Assembly (NCBI GenBank): GCA_023228985.1
Contig: JALOAC010000031.1
Location: 1-25,132, forward strand
Length of the DNA stretch: 25,132 nt
Direction: 5' to 3'
Origin: Thiopseudomonas sp.
GTDB taxonomy: Bacteria; Pseudomonadota; Gammaproteobacteria; Pseudomonadales; Pseudomonadaceae
Shown here: positions 1 to 8,169 of the stretch, piece by piece
How positions within the stretch are numbered: the stretch's first letter is position 1
Layout of the letters: every line of letters starts with the position of its first letter
The notes under the pieces: model-generated
What the model was told of the DNA's origin: nothing
What the model saw: only the letters and a program-made list of their open reading frames with translations
The model's database searches: none
Program-made: the position numbers and the translations under genes

Positions 1-1
1 A

Positions 2-262
2 AAATCACGATTTACCGACAGCCAAATCCTCTCAGTTTTAAAACAAGCCGAAAACGGCGTGCCAGTTCCTGAACTGTGTCGCGAACATGGCATGAGCAGC
101 GCCACCTTTTACAAGTGGCGTACCAAGTATGGTGGAATGGACGCTTCAATGATGACCCGTTTAAAGGAGCTTGAGGAAGAAAATCGTCGACTCAAGAAAA
201 TGTACGCTGAGGAGCGTTTGAAAGCCGACATTCTTAAGGAAGCCATCGAAAAAAAGTGGTAA
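2..262 (+). CDS. IS3-family transposase OrfA (5' end cut by window edge)
   Basis: This is the DNA-binding subunit of an IS3-type transposase. The frame is open from base 2, upstream of an internal GTG at 59, and reads K-S-R-F-T-D-S-Q-I, which matches the usual OrfA start MKKSRFT; only about two codons appear to be missing. A helix-turn-helix covers the region VPELCREHGMSSATFYKWR. It is followed by a heptad-like coiled coil (RLKELEEENRRLKKMY) that mediates multimerisation in this family. The gene ends at 262 and overlaps orfB. A slippery run A_AAA_AAG at 250-256 lies in the OrfA frame just before the stop and would give the OrfAB fusion transposase. Apart from the window edge the ORF looks intact. 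Confidence 0.85.
   Translation, partial: KSRFTDSQILSVLKQAENGVPVPELCREHGMSSATFYKWRTKYGGMDASMMTRLKELEEENRRLKKMYAEERLKADILKEAIEKKW
250..256 (+). promoter_or_regulatory. Programmed -1 frameshift slippery heptamer of the IS
   Basis: In the OrfA frame the codons read GAA AAA AAG TGG TAA, giving the heptamer A_AAA_AAG at 250-256. Slipping back one base enters the OrfB frame (GTG at 256) exactly. This is the canonical IS3-family signal for making the OrfAB transposase. Confidence 0.75.
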
Positions 263-1083
263 AGCCATCTCGACGTCGTGAGATGGCACAACGAGCCGTT
301 AATGAAAAAGCTATCAGTATACGTTTAGCGTGTTGGATTTTTAGCATCAGTGAAACCTGTTATCGCTATCAAACCAAACTCGGCCATCAAAACGCTGAAA
401 TTGCTGACTGGCTGATTCGTCTGACAGACAGACGTAAAAACTGGGGCTTTGGTTTGTGCTTTCTATATTTGCGCAACGTGAAGGGCTTTAGCTGGAACCA
501 CAAGCGTGTTTACCGTATATATCGAGAACTTGAGCTGAATCTACGTATTAAGCCTAGAAGGCGCTTAGTGCGTGAGAAACCACAACCTCTGGCCGTTCCT
601 GACGCTATTAATGTCAGTTGGTCAATGGATTTTATGCATGATCAGCTTAGTGATGGTCGTAATTACCGACTCTTGAATGTCATAGATGACTTTAATCGCG
701 AAGGCTTATGCATCGAAGTTGACCTATCACTACCGGCAGAGCGCGTGATCCGTACACTGGATCAGATTATTGAATGGCGCGGCAAACCCTGTTCAATTCG
801 CTGTGACAATGGGCCAGAATATATCAGCGGAAAGCTAGGTGCTTGGGCAGCTAAACATGATATTAAGCTTAACTTTATTCAGCCTGGTAATCCGCAGCAG
901 AATGCTTATATAGAACGCTACAATCGAACTGTTCGTTATGACTGGCTCGCTCAGCATTTATTTGAGAGCATAGCCGCTGTTCAAGATTATGCTACTCAAT
1001 GGCTCTGGCACTACAATAATGAACGACCTAATATGGGGCTTGGTGGTATTACCCCTAAACAAAAGTTGGCCATAGTGGCCTAA
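256..1083 (+). CDS. IS3-family transposase OrfB (DDE integrase)
   Basis: This is the catalytic part of an IS3-type transposase, normally produced as an OrfAB fusion by frameshifting. An N-terminal HTH_21-like region (RVYRIYRELELNLRIKPRRR) precedes an rve integrase core. The catalytic triad is visible: D125 in SMDFMHD, D184 in CDNGPEY and E220 in NAYIERYNR. The D-to-E spacing of 35 residues is the family DD(35)E signature. The C-terminal WLWHYNNERPNMGLGG is the usual end of this family. The 275-codon length is normal and there is no internal stop, so the copy appears potentially active. The annotated GTG at 256 is the frame entry and may not be used for independent initiation. Confidence 0.9.
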   Translation: MVKPSRRREMAQRAVNEKAISIRLACWIFSISETCYRYQTKLGHQNAEIADWLIRLTDRRKNWGFGLCFLYLRNVKGFSWNHKRVYRIYRELELNLRIKPRRRLVREKPQPLAVPDAINVSWSMDFMHDQLSDGRNYRLLNVIDDFNREGLCIEVDLSLPAERVIRTLDQIIEWRGKPCSIRCDNGPEYISGKLGAWAAKHDIKLNFIQPGNPQQNAYIERYNRTVRYDWLAQHLFESIAAVQDYATQWLWHYNNERPNMGLGGITPKQKLAIVA

Positions 1084-1148
1084 CATCTACTTTTGAACCC
1101 TGTTACAAATGGGGGGATTACCAGGCCGAGGATATTTAGTTGGCAAAA

Positions 1149-1254
1149 GCTGGAAAGATCAGGGCTAGAAAAGGTAAGATTGTTCACGTCGGGGGCTTAG
1201 TTTTTGTTGGTGTGGGAACTTACATTTTCTAAGATCCCCGACTCTTTTTCCAGC
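1149..1254 (+). promoter_or_regulatory. Nested inverted repeats in the wecB leader
   Basis: An outer pair, GCTGGAAA (1149-1156) and TTTCCAGC (1247-1254), encloses an imperfect inner pair, GTCGGGGGCTTAG (1188-1200) and CTAAGATCCCCGAC (1229-1242). The inner stem is followed by CTCTTTTT, which resembles an attenuator-like terminator with a long loop. No ops/JUMPstart element (GGCGGTAG) is seen. This could be an RNA leader for the polysaccharide locus or the terminator of a gene disrupted to the left. The function is inferred. Confidence 0.3.
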
Positions 1255-1298
1255 CGGTCAGATTTTTTCTACACCCTTAAATGCGAAGAGCCTTTTAA

Positions 1299-2372
1299 AT
1301 GAAAAAAATAGTTACCATCATCGGGGCTCGCCCTCAGTTTATTAAGGCCAGTGTTGTCTCTAAAGCCATTCAAGAAACCGACGGTTTGACCGAAGTTTTA
1401 ATCCACACTGGTCAGCATTTTGATGCCAATATGTCAGATGTATTTTTCGACCAGTTAGGCATTCCACGCCCGAATTATCAGCTAAATATTAACAGCGGCA
1501 GTCATGGTGATATGACAGGCCGTATGTTGATTGAAATTGAAAAGGTTTTGCTTAAAGAGCAGCCCGGCTGGGTGTTGGTTTACGGTGATACTAACTCTAC
1601 TCTGGCAGGTGCTTTGGCGGCGGCTAAATTGCATATTCCTGTGGCGCATGTTGAGGCAGGCTTGCGTAGCTTTAATATGCAAATGCCCGAAGAAATTAAC
1701 CGCATTCTTACCGATCAAATTAGTAGCGTGCTCTTCTGCCCAACCGATTCAGCCATGGCGAATTTAAAGCAAGAAGGCTTTGCTGATAAGCCTATTCAAG
1801 TGCTGCAAGTGGGCGATGTTATGCAAGACAGCGCCGAGTTCTTCGCCCAGCAAGCCACCCAGCCGCAAGGCTTTGAGCTTGACGAGGGTTTTATTCTTAC
1901 CACCCTGCACCGTGCCGAAAACACCGACAACCCAGAGCGCTTAGCAGCCATTGTAGCAGCACTTAACCACCTACACGCCAAGCTAGCGCCCGTGGTTTTA
2001 CCCCTACACCCACGCACCCGTAAAGTCATCGCTGAACAAGGCTTAAAGCTAGATGTTCACCTAATCGACCCAGTGGGTTATTTGGAAATGATTTGGCTAT
2101 TACAACGCACAGGCCTAGTACTCACCGACAGCGGTGGCGTACAAAAAGAAGCCTTCTTCTTCGGCAAAGCCTGCGTTACCATGCGCGACCAAACCGAATG
2201 GGTAGAATTAATAGAGGTTGGCGCTAACGAATTAGTGGGTGCTGATACGAATAACATTATTGATGCTGCCACACGCAACCTAAACCGTAGCATAAAAGAC
2301 GAACACAGCCTTTATGGTGGTGGAGAGGCAGCTAAACGGATAGCGGAAGTGTTAAAATCAAACAACTTCTAA
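1299..2372 (+). CDS. wecB: UDP-N-acetylglucosamine 2-epimerase (non-hydrolysing)
   Basis: It interconverts UDP-GlcNAc and UDP-ManNAc in the cytoplasm, supplying ManNAc-type sugars for surface polysaccharide. The start ATG at 1299 has GAAGAG 8 bp upstream, and the 357-residue length is normal for the family. Family motifs appear in order: the N-terminal GARPQFIK phosphate-binding segment, GDTNST with D97, HVEAGLRS with E119, PEEINR (E131/E132), TLHRAEN with H204, HPRT, and the UDP-binding TDSGGVQKEA. It is the first gene of the + strand glycan locus and lies 7 bp before the GT2 gene, so co-transcription is likely. UDP-ManNAc would normally be oxidised to UDP-ManNAcA by WecC. The only dehydrogenase here resembles Ugd, so free ManNAc residues, or a WecC elsewhere, must be considered. 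Confidence 0.93.
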   Translation: MKKIVTIIGARPQFIKASVVSKAIQETDGLTEVLIHTGQHFDANMSDVFFDQLGIPRPNYQLNINSGSHGDMTGRMLIEIEKVLLKEQPGWVLVYGDTNSTLAGALAAAKLHIPVAHVEAGLRSFNMQMPEEINRILTDQISSVLFCPTDSAMANLKQEGFADKPIQVLQVGDVMQDSAEFFAQQATQPQGFELDEGFILTTLHRAENTDNPERLAAIVAALNHLHAKLAPVVLPLHPRTRKVIAEQGLKLDVHLIDPVGYLEMIWLLQRTGLVLTDSGGVQKEAFFFGKACVTMRDQTEWVELIEVGANELVGADTNNIIDAATRNLNRSIKDEHSLYGGGEAAKRIAEVLKSNNF

Positions 2373-2379
2373 GAAAAAT

Positions 2380-3159
2380 ATGCCAACATTCACAGTAGTT
2401 ACACCGTCATACAACTCAGCTTTGTTTATCGCTGAAACAATTGAGTCAGTAATCTCTCAGTCTTTAACAGGTTGGGAAATGATCATTGTTGATGACTGCT
2501 CTTCTGATAACTCCGTACAAGTGATCCAATCGTATGTCGACCAAGACATTAGAATTAAGCTTACTCAGTTATCTGAAAACTCCGGTGCTGCGGTTGCGCG
2601 TAATATTGCAATTGAGGCTGCACAAGGTCGTTACATTGCTTTTTTAGATAGTGATGATGCTTGGTTGCCAAATAAGCTTGAAAAGCAGTTAAAGTTTATG
2701 CAAGAAAATAATTACCCCTTTAGCTTTGCAGCTTATGATAAAATTAACGAAGCTGGTGAGGCTATTGGGCATATCGGTGTCCCTGAAAAAGTAACCTATT
2801 CAGATTTACTTAAAATGTGCTCAATTGGTTGTTTAACGGCAATTTACGACACTAAATACTTTGGTAAAGTTTATATGCCATTAATTCGTAAGCGTCAAGA
2901 TTTAGGTTTGTGGCTTAGATTATTAAATAAAACAGATTATGCTTATGGCTTAAATGAAACTTTAGGTCTTTATAAAGTCCGTAAAAATTCAATCTCTGCA
3001 GATAAAAAAAGCGCTGTACTTTTTACCTGGCGTCTATATCGTGAAGTTGAAAAATTAAACCTAATCAAAACCGGTTATTATTTTTCCCATTACGCTGTTC
3101 GTGGACTGCTAAGAACCAAATTTCCAAAGCTAGCAAGGGCTTTAGGTATTTTAAAATAG
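2380..3159 (+). CDS. Glycosyltransferase family 2
   Basis: This is a GT-A fold inverting transferase, expected to add one sugar to a lipid-linked repeat unit on the cytoplasmic face. The N-terminal pattern FTVVTPSYNSALFI is the start of the GT2 nucleotide-binding domain. D38-D39 (IIVDDCSSDNS) and the metal-binding D90-S-D92-D93 (FLDSDDAW) are present. The C-terminal part (LGLYKVRKNSISADKK, about residues 200-215) resembles WbbD/WcaA-like enzymes of O-antigen and capsule loci. No transmembrane segment is seen at the C-terminus. Donor and acceptor cannot be read from the sequence. It lies between wecB and ugd in the same operon. Confidence 0.88.
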   Translation: MPTFTVVTPSYNSALFIAETIESVISQSLTGWEMIIVDDCSSDNSVQVIQSYVDQDIRIKLTQLSENSGAAVARNIAIEAAQGRYIAFLDSDDAWLPNKLEKQLKFMQENNYPFSFAAYDKINEAGEAIGHIGVPEKVTYSDLLKMCSIGCLTAIYDTKYFGKVYMPLIRKRQDLGLWLRLLNKTDYAYGLNETLGLYKVRKNSISADKKSAVLFTWRLYREVEKLNLIKTGYYFSHYAVRGLLRTKFPKLARALGILK

Positions 3160-3189
3160 TTTAGCTAACGCATAGCTTATGGAGTAGTA

Positions 3190-4392
3190 ATGAAAATTTC
3201 AGTCGTTGGTACTGGCTATGTAGGTTTATCCAATGCAGTTTTATTAGCCCAGCACAATGAAGTAGTGGCTTTAGACCTAGTGGCAGAAAAAGTTGCGCTA
3301 ATCAACCAAGGCAAGTCGCCTATTGAAGATGCTGAAATTAGTAATTTTTTAAGCACTAAGCTGCTGAACCTAACCGCAACCCTAGATAAAGAAGTTGCTT
3401 ATATCGATGCGAACTATGTAATAGTTGCTACTCCCACCAATTACGATCCTAAAACAAACTATTTTGATACCAGTAGTGTAGAAGCGGTGGTTGCCGATGT
3501 TGCAAAAATTAACCCCCAAGCAACTATTATTATTAAATCCACTGTTCCCGTTGGTTTTACAGTTGAATTACAGCAAAAATTCAACACTCATTATTCAAAA
3601 TTGAACATTATCTTTAGCCCCGAGTTTTTGCGCGAAGGTCAAGCCCTTTACGACAACCTTTATCCTAGCCGAATTATTGTTGGCGCACATACCCAAGCAG
3701 CTAGAATCTTTGCTTCGTTATTGCAAAAAGGTGCGATTAAACAAGATATACCTGTGCTTTTCACCGAGAGTACTGAAGCAGAGGGTATTAAGCTTTTCTC
3801 TAATACTTACTTAGCTATGCGTGTTGCCTACTTCAATGAATTAGATAGTTACTGTGCCGTCAATGATCTAGATAGCAAACAAATTATTGAAGGGGTTGGT
3901 TTAGACCCGCGCATAGGCAACCACTACAATAACCCTAGCTTTGGTTACGGTGGCTACTGCCTGCCTAAAGACACCAAACAGCTATTAGCCAACTACGACC
4001 AAGTGCCCAACAACATTATTCAAGCCATAGTCGAAGCTAACCGCACCCGTAAAGACTTTATTGCTGATGCCGTAATTGAAAAGCTAAAAGCTAGTCAAGC
4101 CGGTACGGCAGGTGTAGTTGGGATTTACCGATTGGTAATGAAAGAAGGGGCTGATAATTTTAGAGCTTCTGCTATCCAGGGCATAATGAAGCGCATTAAG
4201 GCTAAGGGAATAGAGGTCGTGGTTTACGAGCCAGTTCTGAAAGAAAGCTATTTTTATAATTCGCATGTAATTACTGACTTAGAAGAATTTAAACAGCAAA
4301 GCACAGTAATAGTGGCTAACCGCCTAAGTGAAGATCTGCTGGACGTGAAAGACAAGGTTTATACCCGCGACCTATTTCAGTGTGATGTTTAG
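3190..4392 (+). CDS. ugd: UDP-glucose 6-dehydrogenase
   Basis: It oxidises UDP-glucose to UDP-glucuronate with two NAD+, giving acidic sugar for exopolysaccharide. The Rossmann NAD motif GTGYVGLSN starts at residue 7. Further family features are the conserved TPTNYD stretch, the KSTVPVGFT segment, SPEFLREG, and the catalytic cysteine C257 in GYGGYCLPKDTKQL. At 400 aa it is slightly longer than E. coli Ugd and very like it in the N-terminal region, so Ugd is preferred over the related WecC (UDP-ManNAc dehydrogenase). Because wecB is in the same operon, WecC activity cannot be fully excluded by eye. GGAG lies before the ATG at 3190. Confidence 0.9.
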   Translation: MKISVVGTGYVGLSNAVLLAQHNEVVALDLVAEKVALINQGKSPIEDAEISNFLSTKLLNLTATLDKEVAYIDANYVIVATPTNYDPKTNYFDTSSVEAVVADVAKINPQATIIIKSTVPVGFTVELQQKFNTHYSKLNIIFSPEFLREGQALYDNLYPSRIIVGAHTQAARIFASLLQKGAIKQDIPVLFTESTEAEGIKLFSNTYLAMRVAYFNELDSYCAVNDLDSKQIIEGVGLDPRIGNHYNNPSFGYGGYCLPKDTKQLLANYDQVPNNIIQAIVEANRTRKDFIADAVIEKLKASQAGTAGVVGIYRLVMKEGADNFRASAIQGIMKRIKAKGIEVVVYEPVLKESYFYNSHVITDLEEFKQQSTVIVANRLSEDLLDVKDKVYTRDLFQCDV

Positions 4393-4497
4393 GGCAGTTT
4401 GCCACTAGGTTTCGGAAAGGTTAAAATCCCTAGCACCAACCCCTACCCGTTTAGCCAAGCCTTAAGTCAGTTAGCTGTAAGGCATCCAAGGAATAAT

Positions 4498-5067
4498 ATG
4501 CCTGACTACCTAGATTTACTAACCCGCTTTGCTCTTAATTTAACGTCAGTAATCGTTCTCCTGTTTGTTTTTTATTACCCGCGCTATAGCCATAAAGAAA
4601 CAGCTATAGCCGCAGCTTTGTTTAATATATTTGCTTTTGCAGTGCTGTCGGTGCTTTCCAGCGTGCAATTTAGCGTTGCTGCAGGTTTTGGTCTGTTTGC
4701 TATTCTTGCTTTATTCACCCTTCGCTCTGAACAAATTAACAAGTCAGATATTGCCTACTTTTTCGGCAGTATTTCCTTGGCTGTTATTACCTCTGTGCAT
4801 GGTACTCAAATTGAGTTTGTTATACTCATGCTCGTTATTGTGCTATTAGCTGTGTATGTGATTGATCATCCTAGAATCCTACGCAGTGCAAGCCAAATGC
4901 AGGTAACCTTAGATTTTATACCTGAAAAAGCAGTCTCCAACTCTGACATCTTAAAAGACGAATTATCTAAACGTTTAGGTGTGAAAATTATTTCTGTCCG
5001 CGTGTTAAGCATTGATTATGTTACTGAAATAGTGCGTACAGATGTGGGTTTTCGGGTTGAAGATTAA
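4498..5067 (+). CDS. DUF4956 family multi-pass membrane protein
   Basis: The biochemical function is unknown. The ATG at 4498 is chosen because AAGGA (4488-4492) is well spaced before it. The frame is also open upstream to a TTG at 4399, but that stretch has no ribosome site and no family-like content. The protein has about 189 residues. It has four or five hydrophobic helices (from NLTSVIVLLFVFYY to VILMLVIVLLAVYVI, roughly residues 15-130). A soluble C-terminal domain of about 60 residues (MQVTLDFIPEKAVS... DVGFRVED) follows and is probably cytoplasmic. DUF4956 proteins are commonly found next to VTC-domain and CotH genes, as here. Its stop overlaps the next start by one base (TAATG), implying translational coupling. 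It may be a membrane partner of the VTC protein, by analogy with the membrane subunits of yeast VTC. Confidence 0.75.
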   Translation: MPDYLDLLTRFALNLTSVIVLLFVFYYPRYSHKETAIAAALFNIFAFAVLSVLSSVQFSVAAGFGLFAILALFTLRSEQINKSDIAYFFGSISLAVITSVHGTQIEFVILMLVIVLLAVYVIDHPRILRSASQMQVTLDFIPEKAVSNSDILKDELSKRLGVKIISVRVLSIDYVTEIVRTDVGFRVED

Positions 5068-5864
5068 TGCTAGGACAGCTATTAGAGGAATTTAACTCCA
5101 TTAGTTTAGAAGCCTTAAAAAATAAAGCGGAGCTAATGGAAAGACGAGATAATAAGTATGTGCTTAGTAATGAGCAAACGTATGCTTTTTTAAGCCATAC
5201 CCAGTCTGAGTTCGATATATTAGAAATAGATGGTTTGCGGAAATTTCATTATCTTAGTTACTATTACGACTCAGCCGAGTTGCGTACACATCTAGATCAC
5301 AACCAAGGTCGGCGTCGGCGAATAAAAATTCGTCATCGGCATTATGTTGATAGCGGTCGGCATTACTTCGAAATCAAGCTAAAAGGGCAACGTAAACTTA
5401 CGCAGAAATTTAGAACAGTATTTAATCCTGCAGAGTTAAATAGTGATGGTTTAAATGCTGAGTTAACAGATTTCTACTTCAATACCCTAGCCGAACACTA
5501 CGATGATGAATTTGCGCACAGCTGGCTAAACCAGTTAGTTCCAAGCATTAGCGTAGGTTACGACCGTATTACCTTGGTGGCTAAAAAGGGCGATGAGCGC
5601 ATAACCCTCGATAACGGTATTTATTTTGCTGACAAAGATATGCAGGAAGATGTGAAGCAGTCGCTCAATAATGACAAGTGGATTGTTGAGGTGAAATCAT
5701 CGACAGGTCGAACTAAGCTTGACCGCTGGTTATTTCGAAATATAAATAGGCCGGTTTCTATGTGCTCTAAATACGGCATGGGGATTACTCTCCTAAAAAT
5801 GCGGCAGCATAATACTCGGTTCAATCCAATATTGCGTCGCCACTTTCAATCTCATTTCTCATAA
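5067..5864 (+). CDS. VTC domain protein, candidate polyphosphate polymerase
   Basis: It belongs to the triphosphate tunnel metalloenzyme fold shared with the catalytic domain of yeast Vtc4, which makes polyphosphate from ATP. Signature elements are E25-R26...K30-Y31 at the first strand, YYDS (Y67-D68), the basic strand RRRRIKIRHR (82-91), the E102-I-K104-L-K106 strand, WIVEVKSS and a C-terminal SKYGMGI. These are the tunnel residues expected for nucleotide/phosphate and metal binding. The 265-residue length fits stand-alone bacterial VTC proteins. There is no signal peptide or membrane helix, so it should act on the cytoplasmic face, probably with the coupled DUF4956 protein. No SPX domain is present. 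Whether it makes polyphosphate, or donates or caps phosphate on another substrate, is not shown by sequence. Confidence 0.82.
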   Translation: MLGQLLEEFNSISLEALKNKAELMERRDNKYVLSNEQTYAFLSHTQSEFDILEIDGLRKFHYLSYYYDSAELRTHLDHNQGRRRRIKIRHRHYVDSGRHYFEIKLKGQRKLTQKFRTVFNPAELNSDGLNAELTDFYFNTLAEHYDDEFAHSWLNQLVPSISVGYDRITLVAKKGDERITLDNGIYFADKDMQEDVKQSLNNDKWIVEVKSSTGRTKLDRWLFRNINRPVSMCSKYGMGITLLKMRQHNTRFNPILRRHFQSHFS

Positions 5865-5877
5865 AGCACTAATCACA

Positions 5878-8169
5878 ATGACTATTTTTCTATCCGCTAC
5901 TCTAGTCCAGCGCCTATTTTTTGTTTTACTCAGCAGCTTGTTTATTTTAAGTACACAAACTGTATGGGCTGAAGAGTTAGCAACGCCTGAGTTTTCGCAT
6001 GAGTCAGGCTTTTATCCAGAAGAGTTTGATTTGGTTATCAGTCATCCAGATCCTGAAATTAAGATTTACTATACCTTGGATGGTTCTGACCCTGATCCCG
6101 AAAATCTAAAGGGTGCAACATTCAGATATAAAAACGAATATGCACAACCGCCCTCTACCGAACCGACGGGCGAGTTTTTAACCCAAGAGTACAAAACTTT
6201 TTTTTACGATAAACCCATTTTAATTAAAGACCGAACGTCCGAACCGGACAGGCTTTCGCAAATTTCAACGACTTTTGATGCGAAGCCTAGTTATTTTCCT
6301 AAGCCATATAGGGAGCTAAAAAACAGCTTTAAAAATAAAACTTTAATAGTGATTAATAGGTTTTATGCTTTTATCAATAAACACTTAAATAAAATAGTTC
6401 AACAATATAAAAAATATATTTTAAATAATAATAAATCTAAAGTTGGAAGTCAAAAATATCTTGGTTATTTTAATCTAGATTACGAGACGCTATCTAAGCC
6501 CAAGTATTTAAACAAAGGTATGGTAGTAAGAGCTGTAACGATAAATAAATATAGTTTGATTAGTAATGTAGTAACCAAAGTTTTTTTTATTAGTAACAAA
6601 TCAAATCTACCTGTAATAAATATTTCCTTACCAGAAAAGTATTTATTTGATTATGATGAGGGGTGGTTAGTGGCAGGAGTAGCCTATGAGAACTGGTTAA
6701 AAGCAGGCAATTTTGACAGTATTGAAAACGAACCTTGGGGTTGGCCAGCGAATTGGAAAACAAAAAATAAAACACCTGCATATTTAACCATACTAGATCC
6801 TGAAAGAAACAAGTTGTCAGAAAGCTATGCTGAGTTAAGAGTTCATGGCAATGCTTCTAGACGGTTTGCATTAAAATCTTTACGTATTTATCCAGATAAA
6901 AGTAAAAGCAAGAAGGGCATTGAGTTGGACATTTTTAAAGACGACAAACAAATAGGTTTGGATCGTATAAATTTTAGAAATGGTGGAAGTCACGGCAATA
7001 GCAATTATCCTACTGATGCTGCAATACACGCAATGATGAAAGATCTAAATTTTGCCACGCAACGTTATCAGTCAATGTCCATATATATTAATGGCGAGTA
7101 TTATGGGATTTTGAATGCAAGAGACAGAAAGGATCATTACTATATCTCTAGCCTTTATGAGCTGCCCAATAAGAAAATTGACTTGTTAGAGACTAAAAGT
7201 TTAGTTAAAAAAGGGGATTCGAAAAGCTGGGGGGAATTGTTAGCTTTTATTGATAATAGCGAAGACAGAAGTGGTTATGAATTTTATAATAAGATTTCTG
7301 ATTTTATTTCTATAGATAGCTTTATAGACTATTACGTTGCTGAGTTGTTTATAGCAAACGCAGACTGGCCTAACAACAATATAGCTTATTGGAGGTACAA
7401 GGGGGCTAAAAAGCACCCAATAACAACACAAGGCTTCACTGATGGACGTTGGCGCTGGATTATGTATGATACTGATGCTGCGGGAGATTGGGCCGATACA
7501 CCAGATTTAGATATGTTAAGTTATGCCACTGCAGTTGGTAGCACCGGACGAAATCCAGATTGGTCTACTTTTATGTTGAGAAAATTATTAGAAAACACAA
7601 TAATAAAAGAACTTTTTATAATTCGTTTCTCTGATTTGTTAAACACCTATTTTGTGCCTGATAGAACGGTTAATATTTTAAGGGATGTTCGTGAAAGTGT
7701 AATTGATGAAATACCAAAACACATTGAACGCTGGAGCCAGAGACCCAAAGATCTAAAAACATGGGATGCTCATATAAATAAGTTAACTAGATTTTTTGAG
7801 CAACGCCCCAAATACCAATGGCAACACCTACAAAATTTTTTTCAGCTAGATGAACGCTATACTGTCCAATTTAATATTGGCCAGCAAGGTACGGGTAAAA
7901 TAAAGCTAAATACCCTCACTCTTGGTGATGACCCTAACCAAAAATATGATGTAACCGACACGCCTTTGTTCTTCCCTTGGAGCGGACAGTATTTTAAAAG
8001 TATGCCTTTAACCATTGAAGCGTTGCCTGAAAATGGTTATGCATTTAGTCATTGGGAGGTTTCAGGTTATCAGCTAACACCAGAACAAAAAATACAGTCT
8101 AAGTTGATTTTAAAACCGCAAGATAACTTAGAGATAAAGGCCGTAATGAGTGAAGTGGCGAAACCATGA
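5878..8169 (+). CDS. Secreted CotH-like kinase with chitobiase-like N-terminal domain
   Basis: CotH proteins are atypical kinases; Bacillus CotH phosphorylates spore coat proteins. The protein has 763 residues. A signal peptide (hydrophobic to about residue 30, TVWA|EE) sends it to the periplasm or surface. Residues about 38-235 form a chitobiase/hexosaminidase C-terminal-type fold (IKIYYTLDGSDPDP; KGMVVRAVTINKYS). It is interrupted by a Lys/Asn-rich AT-rich insertion at about 145-211. The CotH domain (about 275-640) has RVHGNASRRFALKSLRI, FRNGGSHG, YINGEYYGILNARD, N494-A-D496 and Y530-D531-T-D533, so the expected acidic active-site residues are present. The C-terminus (about 665-760) resembles an InlB-type bacterial repeat (FSHWEVSG). 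It follows the VTC gene after 13 bp and overlaps the second CotH by 4 bp. The substrate is unknown. Confidence 0.83.
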   Translation: MTIFLSATLVQRLFFVLLSSLFILSTQTVWAEELATPEFSHESGFYPEEFDLVISHPDPEIKIYYTLDGSDPDPENLKGATFRYKNEYAQPPSTEPTGEFLTQEYKTFFYDKPILIKDRTSEPDRLSQISTTFDAKPSYFPKPYRELKNSFKNKTLIVINRFYAFINKHLNKIVQQYKKYILNNNKSKVGSQKYLGYFNLDYETLSKPKYLNKGMVVRAVTINKYSLISNVVTKVFFISNKSNLPVINISLPEKYLFDYDEGWLVAGVAYENWLKAGNFDSIENEPWGWPANWKTKNKTPAYLTILDPERNKLSESYAELRVHGNASRRFALKSLRIYPDKSKSKKGIELDIFKDDKQIGLDRINFRNGGSHGNSNYPTDAAIHAMMKDLNFATQRYQSMSIYINGEYYGILNARDRKDHYYISSLYELPNKKIDLLETKSLVKKGDSKSWGELLAFIDNSEDRSGYEFYNKISDFISIDSFIDYYVAELFIANADWPNNNIAYWRYKGAKKHPITTQGFTDGRWRWIMYDTDAAGDWADTPDLDMLSYATAVGSTGRNPDWSTFMLRKLLENTIIKELFIIRFSDLLNTYFVPDRTVNILRDVRESVIDEIPKHIERWSQRPKDLKTWDAHINKLTRFFEQRPKYQWQHLQNFFQLDERYTVQFNIGQQGTGKIKLNTLTLGDDPNQKYDVTDTPLFFPWSGQYFKSMPLTIEALPENGYAFSHWEVSGYQLTPEQKIQSKLILKPQDNLEIKAVMSEVAKP

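Larger units (their letters stand above)
1..1123 (+). mobile_element. IS3-family insertion sequence, right-hand portion
   Basis: The element carries two overlapping ORFs with the classic IS3 layout: a small HTH/leucine-zipper OrfA and a DDE integrase OrfB in the -1 frame. The left end lies outside the window. The right end is placed at about 1123 because, read on the opposite strand, the sequence from 1123 inward begins TGGTAATCCCCCC. This starts with TG as IS3 ends do and lies about 40 bp past the orfB stop. The subgroup (IS407- or IS51-like) cannot be fixed by eye. The left inverted repeat and the target duplication cannot be checked here. The element sits about 175 bp before wecB and could affect its transcription. 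Confidence 0.85.

Noticed and set aside
4399..4497. TTG at 4399 as start of the DUF4956 protein
   Set aside because: It has no ribosome site, and the extra residues are polar and unlike the family; the ATG at 4498 has AAGGA at good spacing.
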